Source: Salipaludibacillus aurantiacus (lineage in GTDB: Bacteria; Bacillota; Bacilli; Bacillales; Salisediminibacteriaceae). From it: a DNA stretch of 64,000 nucleotides. This document shows, in pieces, positions 35,068 to 42,955 of this stretch. Under the pieces are notes generated by a model that searched no databases, was not told the origin of the DNA, and was given only the letters and a program-made list of their open reading frames with translations. Location of the stretch: positions 1 through 64,000 of the forward strand of contig NZ_FOGT01000004.1 in the NCBI RefSeq assembly GCF_900111295.1. The letters are read 5' to 3'. Positions within the stretch are counted from its first letter, which is position 1, and every line of letters begins with the position of its first letter. Both the position numbers and the translations under genes were made by a program.

Positions 35068-35247
35068 TCAGTAATGGCTATCCCTACTCGATTTTGTGGA
35101 TTTTACCGAAGGGATTTGGATATTTATGTTAAAATTTTACTGAGAGGATCTAGTGAAAATCAGCTGAAGGGATTAGAGCGGGAAAAAGAAATTTTCTTAG
35201 GAGGTTCACTATGAAAACATGCTATTAAGAGAAAGGGGGGAAGAAAG
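35068..35247. other. Gap after intron remnant
   Basis: No gene. TTAGGAGG is followed by ATG and a five-residue ORF (35211-35228), then AGAAAGGGGGG for the next gene. Nothing else is seen. Confidence 0.3.
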
Positions 35248-35637
35248 ATGAGTGAAACTAAAAAATTTTTAGTTCCAATTTCGTTTATATTACTGGTTGT
35301 TGTCAGCGGTCTATCGCTATACACCTGGGTTCACTTACATACTTTTTATACGGCATCAATTCTATTGATATTTGTCCACTTATCCGTGTTCTTTCATGTA
35401 CTTAATTTACGTGATCCTGAAAGCGGGAACAGGAATGACAGCAAGGCCCACCTTATAGAAAACCAAAGCGGGAAAATTGCTTATCTCATATTAATGATTT
35501 CTGCAGGATTAATCTTAATCATTTCTGAAGGGGTGAATGCTAATAACATTGAGAATATCCCATTATTAATGGTCGTTGGTCTTGCATTAATCATACAGCC
35601 TATTACTGAGTTTTTTTACGCGCGGAAATATAAATAA
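35248..35637 (+). CDS. Integral membrane protein, 129 residues
   Basis: A small membrane protein with four predicted helices (about 8-26, 32-50, 76-94 and 102-122) and a short polar loop NLRDPESGNRND. GGGGGG lies eight bases before the ATG. No family recognised. A second small membrane protein gene follows after 58 bases. Confidence 0.65.
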   Translation: MSETKKFLVPISFILLVVVSGLSLYTWVHLHTFYTASILLIFVHLSVFFHVLNLRDPESGNRNDSKAHLIENQSGKIAYLILMISAGLILIISEGVNANNIENIPLLMVVGLALIIQPITEFFYARKYK

Positions 35638-35695
35638 CCAAAATGGCAGGCGGCAAGCGTCTGAATGATCCTTGGGAAGGAAAGGGGAATCTGGC

Positions 35696-35830
35696 ATGAA
35701 GTTTAATGCTAATGCTCTATCGTATGGAATAATAGCAGGCATCCTTACCATTTTAATTCCGGGCAATTTAAATTTATTAATAACCAATGTCTTATTAGGT
35801 TTAATTGCCGGAAAATTAATGGACAGTTAG
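35696..35830 (+). CDS. Small membrane protein, 44 residues
   Basis: MKFNANALSYGIIAGILTIL opens a 44-residue hydrophobic protein with two short helices separated by PGNLNLL. GGAAAGGGGAA precedes the ATG. The Gly and Asn spacing resembles glycine-zipper peptides. Probably in one transcript with the membrane protein before it. Confidence 0.55.
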   Translation: MKFNANALSYGIIAGILTILIPGNLNLLITNVLLGLIAGKLMDS

Positions 35831-35941
35831 GCATAAATAGAAGGGGCTGACCATTTAAAGTTACGAAAGTTATCCTAAAAAGTTATTTCAGTGAGCAGAG
35901 GTGTGAATCTTTAATAAACACAGTTACTAACAGGGGGAATA

Positions 35942-36679
35942 ATGAATAACCAGAGACCTAAAGTGCTAATCGTTGGAACCTTTCATTTTGAAGAATCACC
36001 AGATATGATCCAGACTGACACAGGCGATATCTTCTCACAGCATAGACAAAAAGAAGTCTTATTAGCTGCGGAAAAAATAGCTGAATTTAAACCAACCAAA
36101 GTGGCTGTTGAAGCAGTCAAAGCAGAAGAAGATGCCCTTAATAAAACATATGAAGACTATCTTGCCCAGCATGTGATCCTCCCGGCAAGTGAAATTTATC
36201 AATTAGGATTCCGGATATGTGAGGAGATGGCCCACGAGAAAATCTATGCGGTAGACTGGATGGGCGATATAGGGAATAGAAGCATTGGAGACGTGCTGGA
36301 ATGGGCAAAAGCGAACCAAACAGACATGTATGATTTAATAACCGGTTTTTACATTCCTCAGATTACACCTGAATTAAAAGGGTTATCGATTGTTGAGAGA
36401 TTGAAACATATCAATCAAAAAGAAAGATTACACGTGGAACATGAACTGTATCTGCACATTGCCCAGATCAGTGACGGAACGAATCATATCGGGGTCGACT
36501 GGGTCAGTTGGTGGTACCAGAGAAATCTCATCATATTTAATAACATAATGAAACTGGCCGAAAATACAGAAGACCGGATTTTGGTTCTCATAGGTGGGGC
36601 CCATGTTCATTTACTCAGCCAGTTTCTGACGGAAAGCGGCTCTGCAGATGTGGAAAAAGTTGAGGATTACCTAAGTTAG
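35942..36679 (+). CDS. DUF5694 / TraB-like protein
   Basis: A 245-residue cytoplasmic protein with the opening KVLIVGTFHFEESPDMIQ and the late strand LVLIGGAHVHLLSQFL. These two His-bearing strands plus VAVEAVKAEED are typical of DUF5694, related to the TraB/erythromycin-esterase-like fold. A metal- or ester-related hydrolase activity is possible but unproven. A GGGGG site precedes the ATG. Single gene. Confidence 0.75.
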   Translation: MNNQRPKVLIVGTFHFEESPDMIQTDTGDIFSQHRQKEVLLAAEKIAEFKPTKVAVEAVKAEEDALNKTYEDYLAQHVILPASEIYQLGFRICEEMAHEKIYAVDWMGDIGNRSIGDVLEWAKANQTDMYDLITGFYIPQITPELKGLSIVERLKHINQKERLHVEHELYLHIAQISDGTNHIGVDWVSWWYQRNLIIFNNIMKLAENTEDRILVLIGGAHVHLLSQFLTESGSADVEKVEDYLS

Positions 36680-36778
36680 ATAAAGCGCGGCCAGCAGGAC
36701 GTATCCCGCTGGTATGGGGGCTTTCCTTCACGGCAAGCAACAAGCAGGGCTAACAAATTACATAGGAGGTTTCAGACG

Positions 36779-36976
36779 GTGTTAATTAAAACTATGTTAT
36801 TTTGGTTTATTGTCTTTCCTTTGGCAGTGACTGCTCTCTTAATCATATTTGACTATTTTTTAGGGCAGCCAATTGAGGCAGTTTCTTATTTACCGAACTT
36901 ATTAGGTTTGGCGACAGGTGGGCTAATTATTGGGTTTGTCATGTACCAAGTGAAGAAATTAAAATATGAGCAATGA
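36779..36976 (+). CDS. Small two-helix membrane protein
   Basis: A 65-residue protein with two hydrophobic helices (about 3-25 and 36-56) and a basic tail (KKLKYEQ). The start is GTG, nine bases after AGGAGG. Family unknown. Confidence 0.55.
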   Translation: MLIKTMLFWFIVFPLAVTALLIIFDYFLGQPIEAVSYLPNLLGLATGGLIIGFVMYQVKKLKYEQ

Positions 36977-37341
36977 TTTTCTATTAAAAGAGTATCAGCA
37001 CTGCGCTATCAAATAGGATCCCTATTATTAAGGTATAGCTATTTCACTATATAGTTATTATTTGTAAGTTAATTCCTCTCCATCGTTGAAGATGATATTA
37101 CAAACTTTTACATAATAAGGTTTATTTGAGGCTTTCGCGTGTGAAATCGATTAAGTTCAGGCTTGTTGAAAGGTGTCACAGAGCTAAACTTTTGGACTGT
37201 TTAATAATCAGTCTAATACATATTTTTTTAGGCTTTCAGGCTTGCTTCCCTCTTTATGGCTCGTCAATCTGATTACATGTTTACAGGGCATATTGATATG
37301 GTAGAATAACCACCAAATTGATTGAAGAGAGGGGAATGGCT
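36977..37341. other. Gap with no recognised gene
   Basis: About 365 AT-rich bases. TAGCTATTTCACTATATAG near 37026 contains short inverted pairs. No ORF, terminator or known operator is seen. Confidence 0.35.
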
Positions 37342-38136
37342 ATGAATAAAAAGTGGTTAAGTGCCGTATCTCTTGCTGCGGCTGCAATGGTTATGACGGC
37401 TTGCGGTGATGCAGAAGAAGGGAATAACAATACAGAATCAGAGACCCAGGAGGGGCAGCCGGCTGCTAACAATGAAGCCGCTTTGGAAGGTGAAGGTGGA
37501 GAAACGGCCGAACAGTCGGAAATGCCTGAGCCTGACTTGGAAGGCGTACCTGATGTGGTGGCAGAAGTAAACGGTGAAGAAATTCCGAGGGAAGAATTTG
37601 AGCCTGCATACGAAGGACAGTTCCAGCAAGCGGCAATGCAAACTCAGATGACTGGTGAAGAAGTCGATCAGGAGATGTTAAAAGAACAGGTCGCTGACAA
37701 TATGGTTAATACGGAGCTTCTCGTTCAGGAAGCTGAAAATGAGGGATACGAAGCGACAGAAGAAGAAATTGATGAGACGCTGGAAGAAATAGCGATGCAA
37801 AGCGGCCTGGCGTCTGAAGAGGAATTCCTGGCTGCCTTGGAAGAACAAGGCACGGATGAAGAAGAAGTGATGTCTCAGGTTGAAACGCAAGTAAAAGTGG
37901 ACCAGCTTGTTGCGAGTGAAGCAGGCGACATTGAAGTGACAGATGAAGAGCTGGAAGAGACATATGAGCAGCTGGAAGCACAGCATGCCCAGATGGGGCA
38001 AGAAGGTGATGTCCCATCATTTGAAGAAGTTAAACCAGAGCTTGAAGAACAAGTAAGAGCTGAAAAAGAAGGACAAGCAGCCCAGGAAATTGTGGAAAAT
38101 CTTCGTGAAGACGCGGATGTCACGATCCACCTGTAA
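37342..38136 (+). CDS. SurA-like chaperone lipoprotein
   Basis: A 264-residue lipoprotein: signal peptide ending at lipobox MTAC (Cys20), an acidic low-complexity linker to about 75, then a SurA N-terminal domain (VVAEVNGEEIPREEFEPAYE ... NTELLVQEAENEGY). The parvulin isomerase domain is missing, so it should act as a chaperone or foldase-like factor outside the membrane, not as an isomerase. It is extremely Glu/Gln-rich, matching a salt-adapted exterior. ATG 37342 follows GAGAGGGG at seven bases. Confidence 0.85.
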   Translation: MNKKWLSAVSLAAAAMVMTACGDAEEGNNNTESETQEGQPAANNEAALEGEGGETAEQSEMPEPDLEGVPDVVAEVNGEEIPREEFEPAYEGQFQQAAMQTQMTGEEVDQEMLKEQVADNMVNTELLVQEAENEGYEATEEEIDETLEEIAMQSGLASEEEFLAALEEQGTDEEEVMSQVETQVKVDQLVASEAGDIEVTDEELEETYEQLEAQHAQMGQEGDVPSFEEVKPELEEQVRAEKEGQAAQEIVENLREDADVTIHL

Positions 38137-38183
38137 AAGCTATATTGCAGCTTAAGTTCAGTTGGGCTGGATGATTACCAATA

Positions 38184-38221
38184 AATGGGGGGACTAAATG
38201 GGGGGACTGTCCCCCCATTAT
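38184..38221. repeat. REP-like palindrome
   Basis: AATGGGGGGAC occurs twice in tandem, and the second copy pairs with GTCCCCCCATT. Same core family as the palindromes at 18309, 57615, 58703 and 63211. Confidence 0.65.
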
Positions 38222-38245
38222 TTGGGTATTCGCAAATTGGATACG

Positions 38246-38355
38246 AAGAGACTGGCACAAAAGAATAGTAAGCCTAAAGAAAATCGAACAAATCTTCTAC
38301 TGATTTGTTCGATTTTCCGCTTTTACACACATGTTTTAGTTTTGTCCCAGCCTCC
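38246..38355. repeat. Inverted-repeat element ending in GAGACTGG...CCAGCCTC
   Basis: GAGACTGGCACAAAA at the left pairs with TTTTGTCCCAGCCTC at the right (13 of 15). Inside, AATCGAACAAATC pairs with GATTTGTTCGATT (38280-38312), followed by TTT. Elements of this type, with gagactgggacaaaa ends, are common intergenic repeats in Bacillales. The inner hairpin can terminate the SurA-like gene. Confidence 0.65.
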
Positions 38356-38434
38356 TACTGTTTTTCTCCTTGATGGATGATATTTTTATAGAATAACGTC
38401 TGACGAAAGATTCTAAAAATTTTATTTTTAGGGG

Positions 38435-38463
38435 TTGCAGGTTAAGCGGGAGTCTGTTAGTAT
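38435..38463 (+). promoter_or_regulatory. Promoter of the serA leader
   Basis: TTGCAG (38435-38440), 17-base spacer and TAGTAT (38458-38463). Transcription would start near 38470, just ahead of the riboswitch. Confidence 0.7.
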
Positions 38464-38471
38464 GAGAGAAA

Positions 38472-38551
38472 TTAAGTGACTGTGTGTGACTGGCGAACAC
38501 GGAGTACCGTGAGGGAGCACATGGTGTCGAATTGCCGTTCGCCTGGGCAGA
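38472..38551 (+). promoter_or_regulatory. ZTP (pfl) riboswitch aptamer
   Basis: The conserved pfl elements are present in order: GTGACTGGCGAA (38486-38497), the hairpin ACGG-AGTA-CCGT followed by GAGGGAGCA, and the 3-prime half TTCGCCTGGGCA. GGCGAA pairs with TTCGCC. ZTP riboswitches sense AICAR ribotides that build up when one-carbon folate runs short. Control of serA would raise serine, the main donor of one-carbon units. Confidence 0.88.
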
Positions 38552-38584
38552 GGTAAGGGATTTCAGATCCCTTACCTCTTTATG
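38549..38584 (+). terminator. Riboswitch expression-platform terminator
   Basis: AGAGGTAAGGGA pairs with TCCCTTACCTCT, followed by a short T-rich stretch TTTATG. Its first strand starts where the aptamer ends, so ligand binding can compete with terminator formation. Confidence 0.65.
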
Positions 38585-38705
38585 CTTATTTGAGGGGGGA
38601 TCGTTGAAGCGGAAAGGCGATGTTTAGATAGGTTGTATGCAGGCAGGTGCTGACGTTCGAGCGGAGACAAACTACTATTTTGGATGAGAAAGAGGGAGTT
38701 TAGAG

Positions 38706-39905
38706 ATGGGCGTACTTACTTTGGATAAAACACGTACAATCAAAACATTAAACAATATTGCGGATCAAGGACTGAATGTTTTTAACACGGATCAGTATAC
38801 AATTGATAATACAAGCGAGGATCCTGATGCGATCGTTGTCCGCAGCTTTAATATGCATAACCTGGAATTCGGCAGTAATTTGAAAGCTATTGCACGGGCC
38901 GGAGCCGGTGTAAATAATATCCCGGTTGATAAATGTACAGAAAACGGCATTGTCGTTTTCAATACACCAGGGGCCAATGCCAATGCGGTAAAAGAACTTG
39001 TTCTGACCACCTTAATTGCTTCTTCACGTAACCTTTTTGACGGAATCGCCTGGGCTAAAACGCTTGTAGGGGAAGGCGACCAGGTTCCTAAACTCGTCGA
39101 ATCAGGGAAGAAAAATTTTGTTGGTAAAGAGATTAAAGGAAAAACGCTTGGTGTAATCGGTCTTGGAGCTATTGGGGCGATGGTGGCTAATGACGCGCTC
39201 GATTTAGATATGGAGGTTATCGGATTTGATCCGTTCATCTCTGTAGATACAGCCTGGAACTTATCCCGAAACGTCCACAGAGCCTTTACCATTGAACAGG
39301 TTCTCGCCAACAGTGACTATATTACTGTCCATGTGCCTTTGACTGATAACACGAAAGGCATGTTCAACAAAGAAACTTTCAGCCTGATGAAACCGGACGT
39401 TCATATCCTGAACTTCTCACGCGATGGTCTTGTAGACGAAGCGGATATTGCAGAAGCTCTTGAAGCCGGAAAAGTTGGCAAATACATTACGGACTTCCCG
39501 ACGGAAAATGTGCTGAAAATGAAAAACGCGGTACCGATCCCGCATCTTGGTGCTTCTACTCAAGAGTCTGAGGAGAACTGTGCAATTATGGCGGCGCGCC
39601 AGGAAAAAGAATTTCTGGAAACAGGTAATATTAAAAACTCCGTGAATTTCCCGAACGCGTCCTTGCCTTACGCAGGCAAGCCCCGTGTAACGGCGTTCCA
39701 TAAAAATGTGCCGAACATGGTTGGACAAATTTCTTCCGCTATTTCAACCTTTAACTTGAACATTGCTGACATGGTTAACAGAAGCCGCGGAGACTATGCT
39801 TACACTATGATTGATATTGACAGCGAAGTAAACGGCGACGTTGTGCCGGGTCTTGAGGAAAAAATTAAGCAGATTGACGGTATGGTGAGAGTACGTACAA
39901 TCTAA
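38706..39905 (+). CDS. serA: D-3-phosphoglycerate dehydrogenase
   Basis: A 399-residue enzyme for the first step of serine synthesis. The nucleotide site is VIGLGAIGAMVAND (about 155). The catalytic Arg lies in NFSRDGLVDE, Glu in the following helix and His in IPHLGASTQESEEN. A C-terminal ACT domain (MVGQISSAISTFNLNIADMVNRS region) gives serine feedback sensing. It starts MGVLTLDKTRTIKTLN, shared with the shorter SerA class of gut and soil Firmicutes. A ZTP riboswitch upstream ties it to one-carbon status. GAGGGAG precedes the ATG. Confidence 0.92.
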   Translation: MGVLTLDKTRTIKTLNNIADQGLNVFNTDQYTIDNTSEDPDAIVVRSFNMHNLEFGSNLKAIARAGAGVNNIPVDKCTENGIVVFNTPGANANAVKELVLTTLIASSRNLFDGIAWAKTLVGEGDQVPKLVESGKKNFVGKEIKGKTLGVIGLGAIGAMVANDALDLDMEVIGFDPFISVDTAWNLSRNVHRAFTIEQVLANSDYITVHVPLTDNTKGMFNKETFSLMKPDVHILNFSRDGLVDEADIAEALEAGKVGKYITDFPTENVLKMKNAVPIPHLGASTQESEENCAIMAARQEKEFLETGNIKNSVNFPNASLPYAGKPRVTAFHKNVPNMVGQISSAISTFNLNIADMVNRSRGDYAYTMIDIDSEVNGDVVPGLEEKIKQIDGMVRVRTI

Positions 39906-39930
39906 TTTAAATTATTTAGAGTTACTAGGT

Positions 39931-39976
39931 CCCTGCCTCCGGTTCGTGAACGCTGCGATTTGGAGGCAGGTTTTTT
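39931..39976 (+). terminator. Terminator of serA
   Basis: CCTGCCTCC pairs with GGAGGCAGG across a long loop, followed by six T. Confidence 0.8.
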
Positions 39977-40075
39977 GTCCCTTATTTTTCCAATAGTAAT
40001 ATACTTCTCCCTTATATTTTTATACAATTACTTATAAGATCTTTTTCCATATAAGGGTTAAAAGGGGGATTAAAA

Positions 40076-40390
40076 ATGAAGCACTTATATTGGGCGGCAG
40101 GAACAGGAATCCTCTTGCATATTGGCGTCGTATTAATAAGTGGATTAACGCGGTTCCATTGGTCTGACATTGCAGGGATGGCAGCCATACTTGTTTTCTG
40201 CGTCCTTCTGTTTTTTTCATTTAGCGGTGAGGGGTTATCTGTCGGATCGCAAGCGCAGGCGAATGTGGAATCAAGAGGTCTCCATGGATCGACAAAAGCT
40301 CAAAAAGCATTGGCCAGGTGGAACCCTTTATTGACGGGGACACTGGTGTATCTCATTATCAGCTTCAGTTTTCCATACATATTTTCATAG
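40076..40390 (+). CDS. Small membrane protein, 104 residues
   Basis: Three hydrophobic helices (about 4-22, 32-50 and 84-102) with a polar, Gln/Ser-rich loop (GSQAQANVESRGLHGSTKAQK) between the second and third. An AAAGGGGG site precedes the ATG. Family not recognised. Followed by a clear terminator. Confidence 0.65.
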   Translation: MKHLYWAAGTGILLHIGVVLISGLTRFHWSDIAGMAAILVFCVLLFFSFSGEGLSVGSQAQANVESRGLHGSTKAQKALARWNPLLTGTLVYLIISFSFPYIFS

Positions 40391-40443
40391 AAGCGCCTGT
40401 GCCTTAAAGATGTGCTCTTAGCGTCGGGGCCAGGCGCTTTTTA
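40388..40443. terminator. Terminator between convergent genes
   Basis: AAGCGCCTG pairs with CAGGCGCTT over a long loop with inner pairs, followed by TTTACT. It overlaps the end of the minus-strand HTH gene. Confidence 0.65.
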
Positions 40444-40944
40444 CTGCAGGCCTGTTAATGGCTTCTCGTTAAAATAAACGAGGGCCTGATTTACATTGTC
40501 TATATCATAAATTTTCTTTTTTAAACAGAATTGAATGACTAAATCGCCCGTCGCATTATTCGATAATGAGTGCCCCGCTGAGCTGAGAAGCTGCTCTGTC
40601 TGGTCCTGGTTTAATTCAAGGGCTAAAGCGAGCGCAAGAATCGTATTTTTGCCAGGGCGGTAGGTGGTCTTAGAACGTATTTTAGAAAAAAGTTTTCGGT
40701 CAATACCGGCCTTTTTGTAAAGTTCAGGGTCAGTGACACCTTTCTGGTCAATAAAGGCAAATAAAACGGAGTTGAAGGACGGCTGGCGATTTAATTCAAT
40801 AAAGTCTTCTACATCCGTCATCTTCATCTCCTCGTACATAAAATCTTCCATTTCTTCAGAGAGCTGATTACGGACTAAACTTAATTCGATTAAGTGCTCC
40901 TGTATGTAGTCATCGAGTTCTTTCAGTATTTTAGAATCGAGCAT
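40441..40944 (-). CDS. HTH-domain protein paired with a VWA gene
   Basis: A 167-residue protein. The N-terminal third is helical. The rest carries an XRE-like helix-turn-helix: FNSVLFAFIDQKGVTDPELYKKAGIDR-type lead, then KLFSKIRSKTTYRPGKNTILALALALELNQDQTEQLL, ending with YDIDNVNQALVYFNEKPL. This family is repeatedly found next to VWA-domain genes in Firmicutes. ATG 40944 follows GGGGAGG; an upstream reading to 41001 would overlap the divergent promoter. Probable regulator of the pair; role unknown. Confidence 0.7.
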   Translation of the reverse strand: MLDSKILKELDDYIQEHLIELSLVRNQLSEEMEDFMYEEMKMTDVEDFIELNRQPSFNSVLFAFIDQKGVTDPELYKKAGIDRKLFSKIRSKTTYRPGKNTILALALALELNQDQTEQLLSSAGHSLSNNATGDLVIQFCLKKKIYDIDNVNQALVYFNEKPLTGLQ

Positions 40945-41037
40945 TGCCTTTGCCTCCCCTAAATGTCGCTTGCGAGGCGACCTGCTGATAGGTTTATTCA
41001 TCTATTATTATACCAAGAACAGGAAAGGGTGAGGAAT

Positions 41038-41622
41038 ATGACAAGGCAAGTAACCGAAATTGTTTTCCTGCTGGACAGAAGCGGTTCCATGGCAGGACTT
41101 GAAAGCGACACGATCGGAGGCTTTAACGCCTTCGTAAAAAAACAGTGTAAGTTTGAAGGAGAGACAGTTTTAACCGCTGCATTGTTTGATGACCGGTACG
41201 AAGTCCTTTGGAATGGGGTGGATGCAGGAAGTGTCACCCTTACTGAGAAAGAGTATTGTGTCAGGGGGATGACAGCGCTTCTCGACTCAGTCGGAAAGAC
41301 GATTTTGGATGTGGGTTACCGGTTGTCGCATACGAGTGAGGAGAGAAGGCCTTCTAAAGTCATCGTCGTTATTACGACAGACGGAATGGAAAATGCCAGC
41401 ACGGAATTTACTTATGAGAAAGTTAAAGAACTGATTAAACACCAGCAGGAGACATACAATTGGGAGTTTGTGTTTATGGGCGCAAACATTGATACAGCAA
41501 AGGAAGCAGGCAGTATTGGTATTTCTGAGGATCATGCGTTTGCCTTTGAAGCTTCCCCAGCCGGAGTTGACAGAATGTACGAAAAAGTGACCGAAGTCGT
41601 TTCTGAGAAAAGGAAGAAGTGA
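41038..41622 (+). CDS. VWA-domain protein
   Basis: A 194-residue stand-alone von Willebrand A domain. The metal-ion site is complete: D-R-S-G-S in FLLDRSGSMAG (about 11-21), the Thr in RGMTALLDSVG and Asp in ITTDGMENAS. No signal peptide, so it is cytoplasmic and probably bridges protein complexes. ATG 41038 follows AAAGGGTGAGG. It is divergent from the HTH gene with under 100 bases between starts, so the two are likely co-regulated. Confidence 0.82.
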   Translation: MTRQVTEIVFLLDRSGSMAGLESDTIGGFNAFVKKQCKFEGETVLTAALFDDRYEVLWNGVDAGSVTLTEKEYCVRGMTALLDSVGKTILDVGYRLSHTSEERRPSKVIVVITTDGMENASTEFTYEKVKELIKHQQETYNWEFVFMGANIDTAKEAGSIGISEDHAFAFEASPAGVDRMYEKVTEVVSEKRKK

Positions 41623-41651
41623 CAGCCACCGACGCTATGTTAACAGATTTG

Positions 41652-41684
41652 GCCCCGTCGCTAGAAGCGATGGGGATTTTTTTG
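41652..41684 (+). terminator. Intrinsic terminator
   Basis: CCCCGTCGCT pairs with AGCGATGGGG around AGA, followed by seven T. Ends the VWA gene. Confidence 0.85.
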
Positions 41685-41852
41685 TGGATAACGGCCACGT
41701 AACCCCGCAGCGTGACTGAGTGAATCTTTTCCCTGAAGCAGGGACAGCGGTTGGTCGTGTTGAAGTAATATTGCAGGCTGCACAGGCTGTCACTTCTTAG
41801 TATTATTAATTTATAAACAGGGACCGAGCCCCTTTTTAAGGAGAACATATAT

Positions 41853-42554
41853 ATGAAAAATTCACAGAGATTCACGACTGCCTATAACAGGATTGACGCT
41901 AAATTACGAGAACAGGAAAACAGTGACCGTTACTTGCCTTTTTCGGAGCTGGTCGTCCGGACGGCAAAACATAATTACGTCGTCAGAAGGTTTGAAAAAG
42001 ATCTTAAAATGCTTGGAAACCTGCGGAATGCGATTATCCATAATGAAACGCGGCAGGACTATGTCATTGCGGAGCCTCATGATTCCACCGTGTCACTTAT
42101 TGAAAGGATCGAAGCGGAAATCTCAAAACCTAAAGAAGTGATTCCGATGTTCAGCAAAGATGTAAAGACGTTTGAAACGGACCATACGTTATCGGATGTT
42201 TTAAGGGTGATTAAAGATCAGGCTTTCTCACAGTTCCCTGTTTATAAAGACGGGGAATTTGCCGGGCTTCTGACAGAGAATGGCATTACAAATTTTTTAG
42301 CCAGGCATGTTGAGGAGGAATTGATTTCACTGCCTGAAACTGCCATTGAAATGGTATTATCATTAGAGGAAGCAAAAAATAACTGCAAATTTATCTCCCG
42401 CCATACGAGTGTTTACGAGGCGAAAGAGTTGTTCAAGAACGAGGGCGCAGACGAATTTGCCAGGCTGGATGCGTTATTAATTACCCATCACGGCAGGAAA
42501 ACGGAAAAATTGTTAGGAATGATTACGGCGTGGGATATTACGCAAATTGACTAG
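41853..42554 (+). CDS. CBS-domain protein
   Basis: A 233-residue cytoplasmic protein with a helical N-terminal third (residues 1-85) and a CBS pair: IPMFSKDVKTFETDHTLSDVLRVI and QFPVYKDGEFAGLLTENGI in the first, and the second near 165-225 ending MITAWDI. CBS pairs bind adenosyl nucleotides. The N-terminal HNETRQDYVIAEPH segment resembles RNA- or nucleotide-responsive sensors of the same size in Bacillaceae. AAGGAG precedes the ATG. Confidence 0.8.
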   Translation: MKNSQRFTTAYNRIDAKLREQENSDRYLPFSELVVRTAKHNYVVRRFEKDLKMLGNLRNAIIHNETRQDYVIAEPHDSTVSLIERIEAEISKPKEVIPMFSKDVKTFETDHTLSDVLRVIKDQAFSQFPVYKDGEFAGLLTENGITNFLARHVEEELISLPETAIEMVLSLEEAKNNCKFISRHTSVYEAKELFKNEGADEFARLDALLITHHGRKTEKLLGMITAWDITQID

Positions 42555-42616
42555 TTAAGATATGATTAGATTTAATGATGTTTTAGTTGATTAATGGAAA
42601 GAGGACCGGTGGTTTT

Positions 42617-42910
42617 ATGAAAAAAGCGATTTTTATTGGTTTAGGAATCGTGGGTGTAATCTTGCTTTTCGCCCTTATTATACAAGATGCCGATGTTATT
42701 TTTGCGCTGTCCGGGCTTGCGGCCGCTGTCAGTTTTTTACTGGCTGCTCTGTCCTCGAGAGCTATAGAAGGCGGAGAGAAAAACTGGACGGAGGAAGAGA
42801 TGGAACGAAAAGGGCGGAGAACCCGAAGGCGGAAGGGAAAGGCTTTGATGTTTACAATGATCGGATTGCCTAACTTTCTAACCGCGGTTCTCTCGTATTT
42901 ATTTTTGTAG
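42617..42910 (+). CDS. DUF5316 membrane protein
   Basis: A 97-residue protein with three hydrophobic segments (about 3-18, 24-44 and 76-95) and a charged loop with KNWTEEEMERKGRRTRR. It matches the pattern of DUF5316. ATG 42617 follows GAGGACCGG; a reading from 42587 would place that site inside the gene. Function unknown. Confidence 0.65.
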   Translation: MKKAIFIGLGIVGVILLFALIIQDADVIFALSGLAAAVSFLLAALSSRAIEGGEKNWTEEEMERKGRRTRRRKGKALMFTMIGLPNFLTAVLSYLFL

Positions 42911-42955
42911 GGGCACCCGGAAAGATCATATTTTTGAGTTTGGAGGGATGACACT

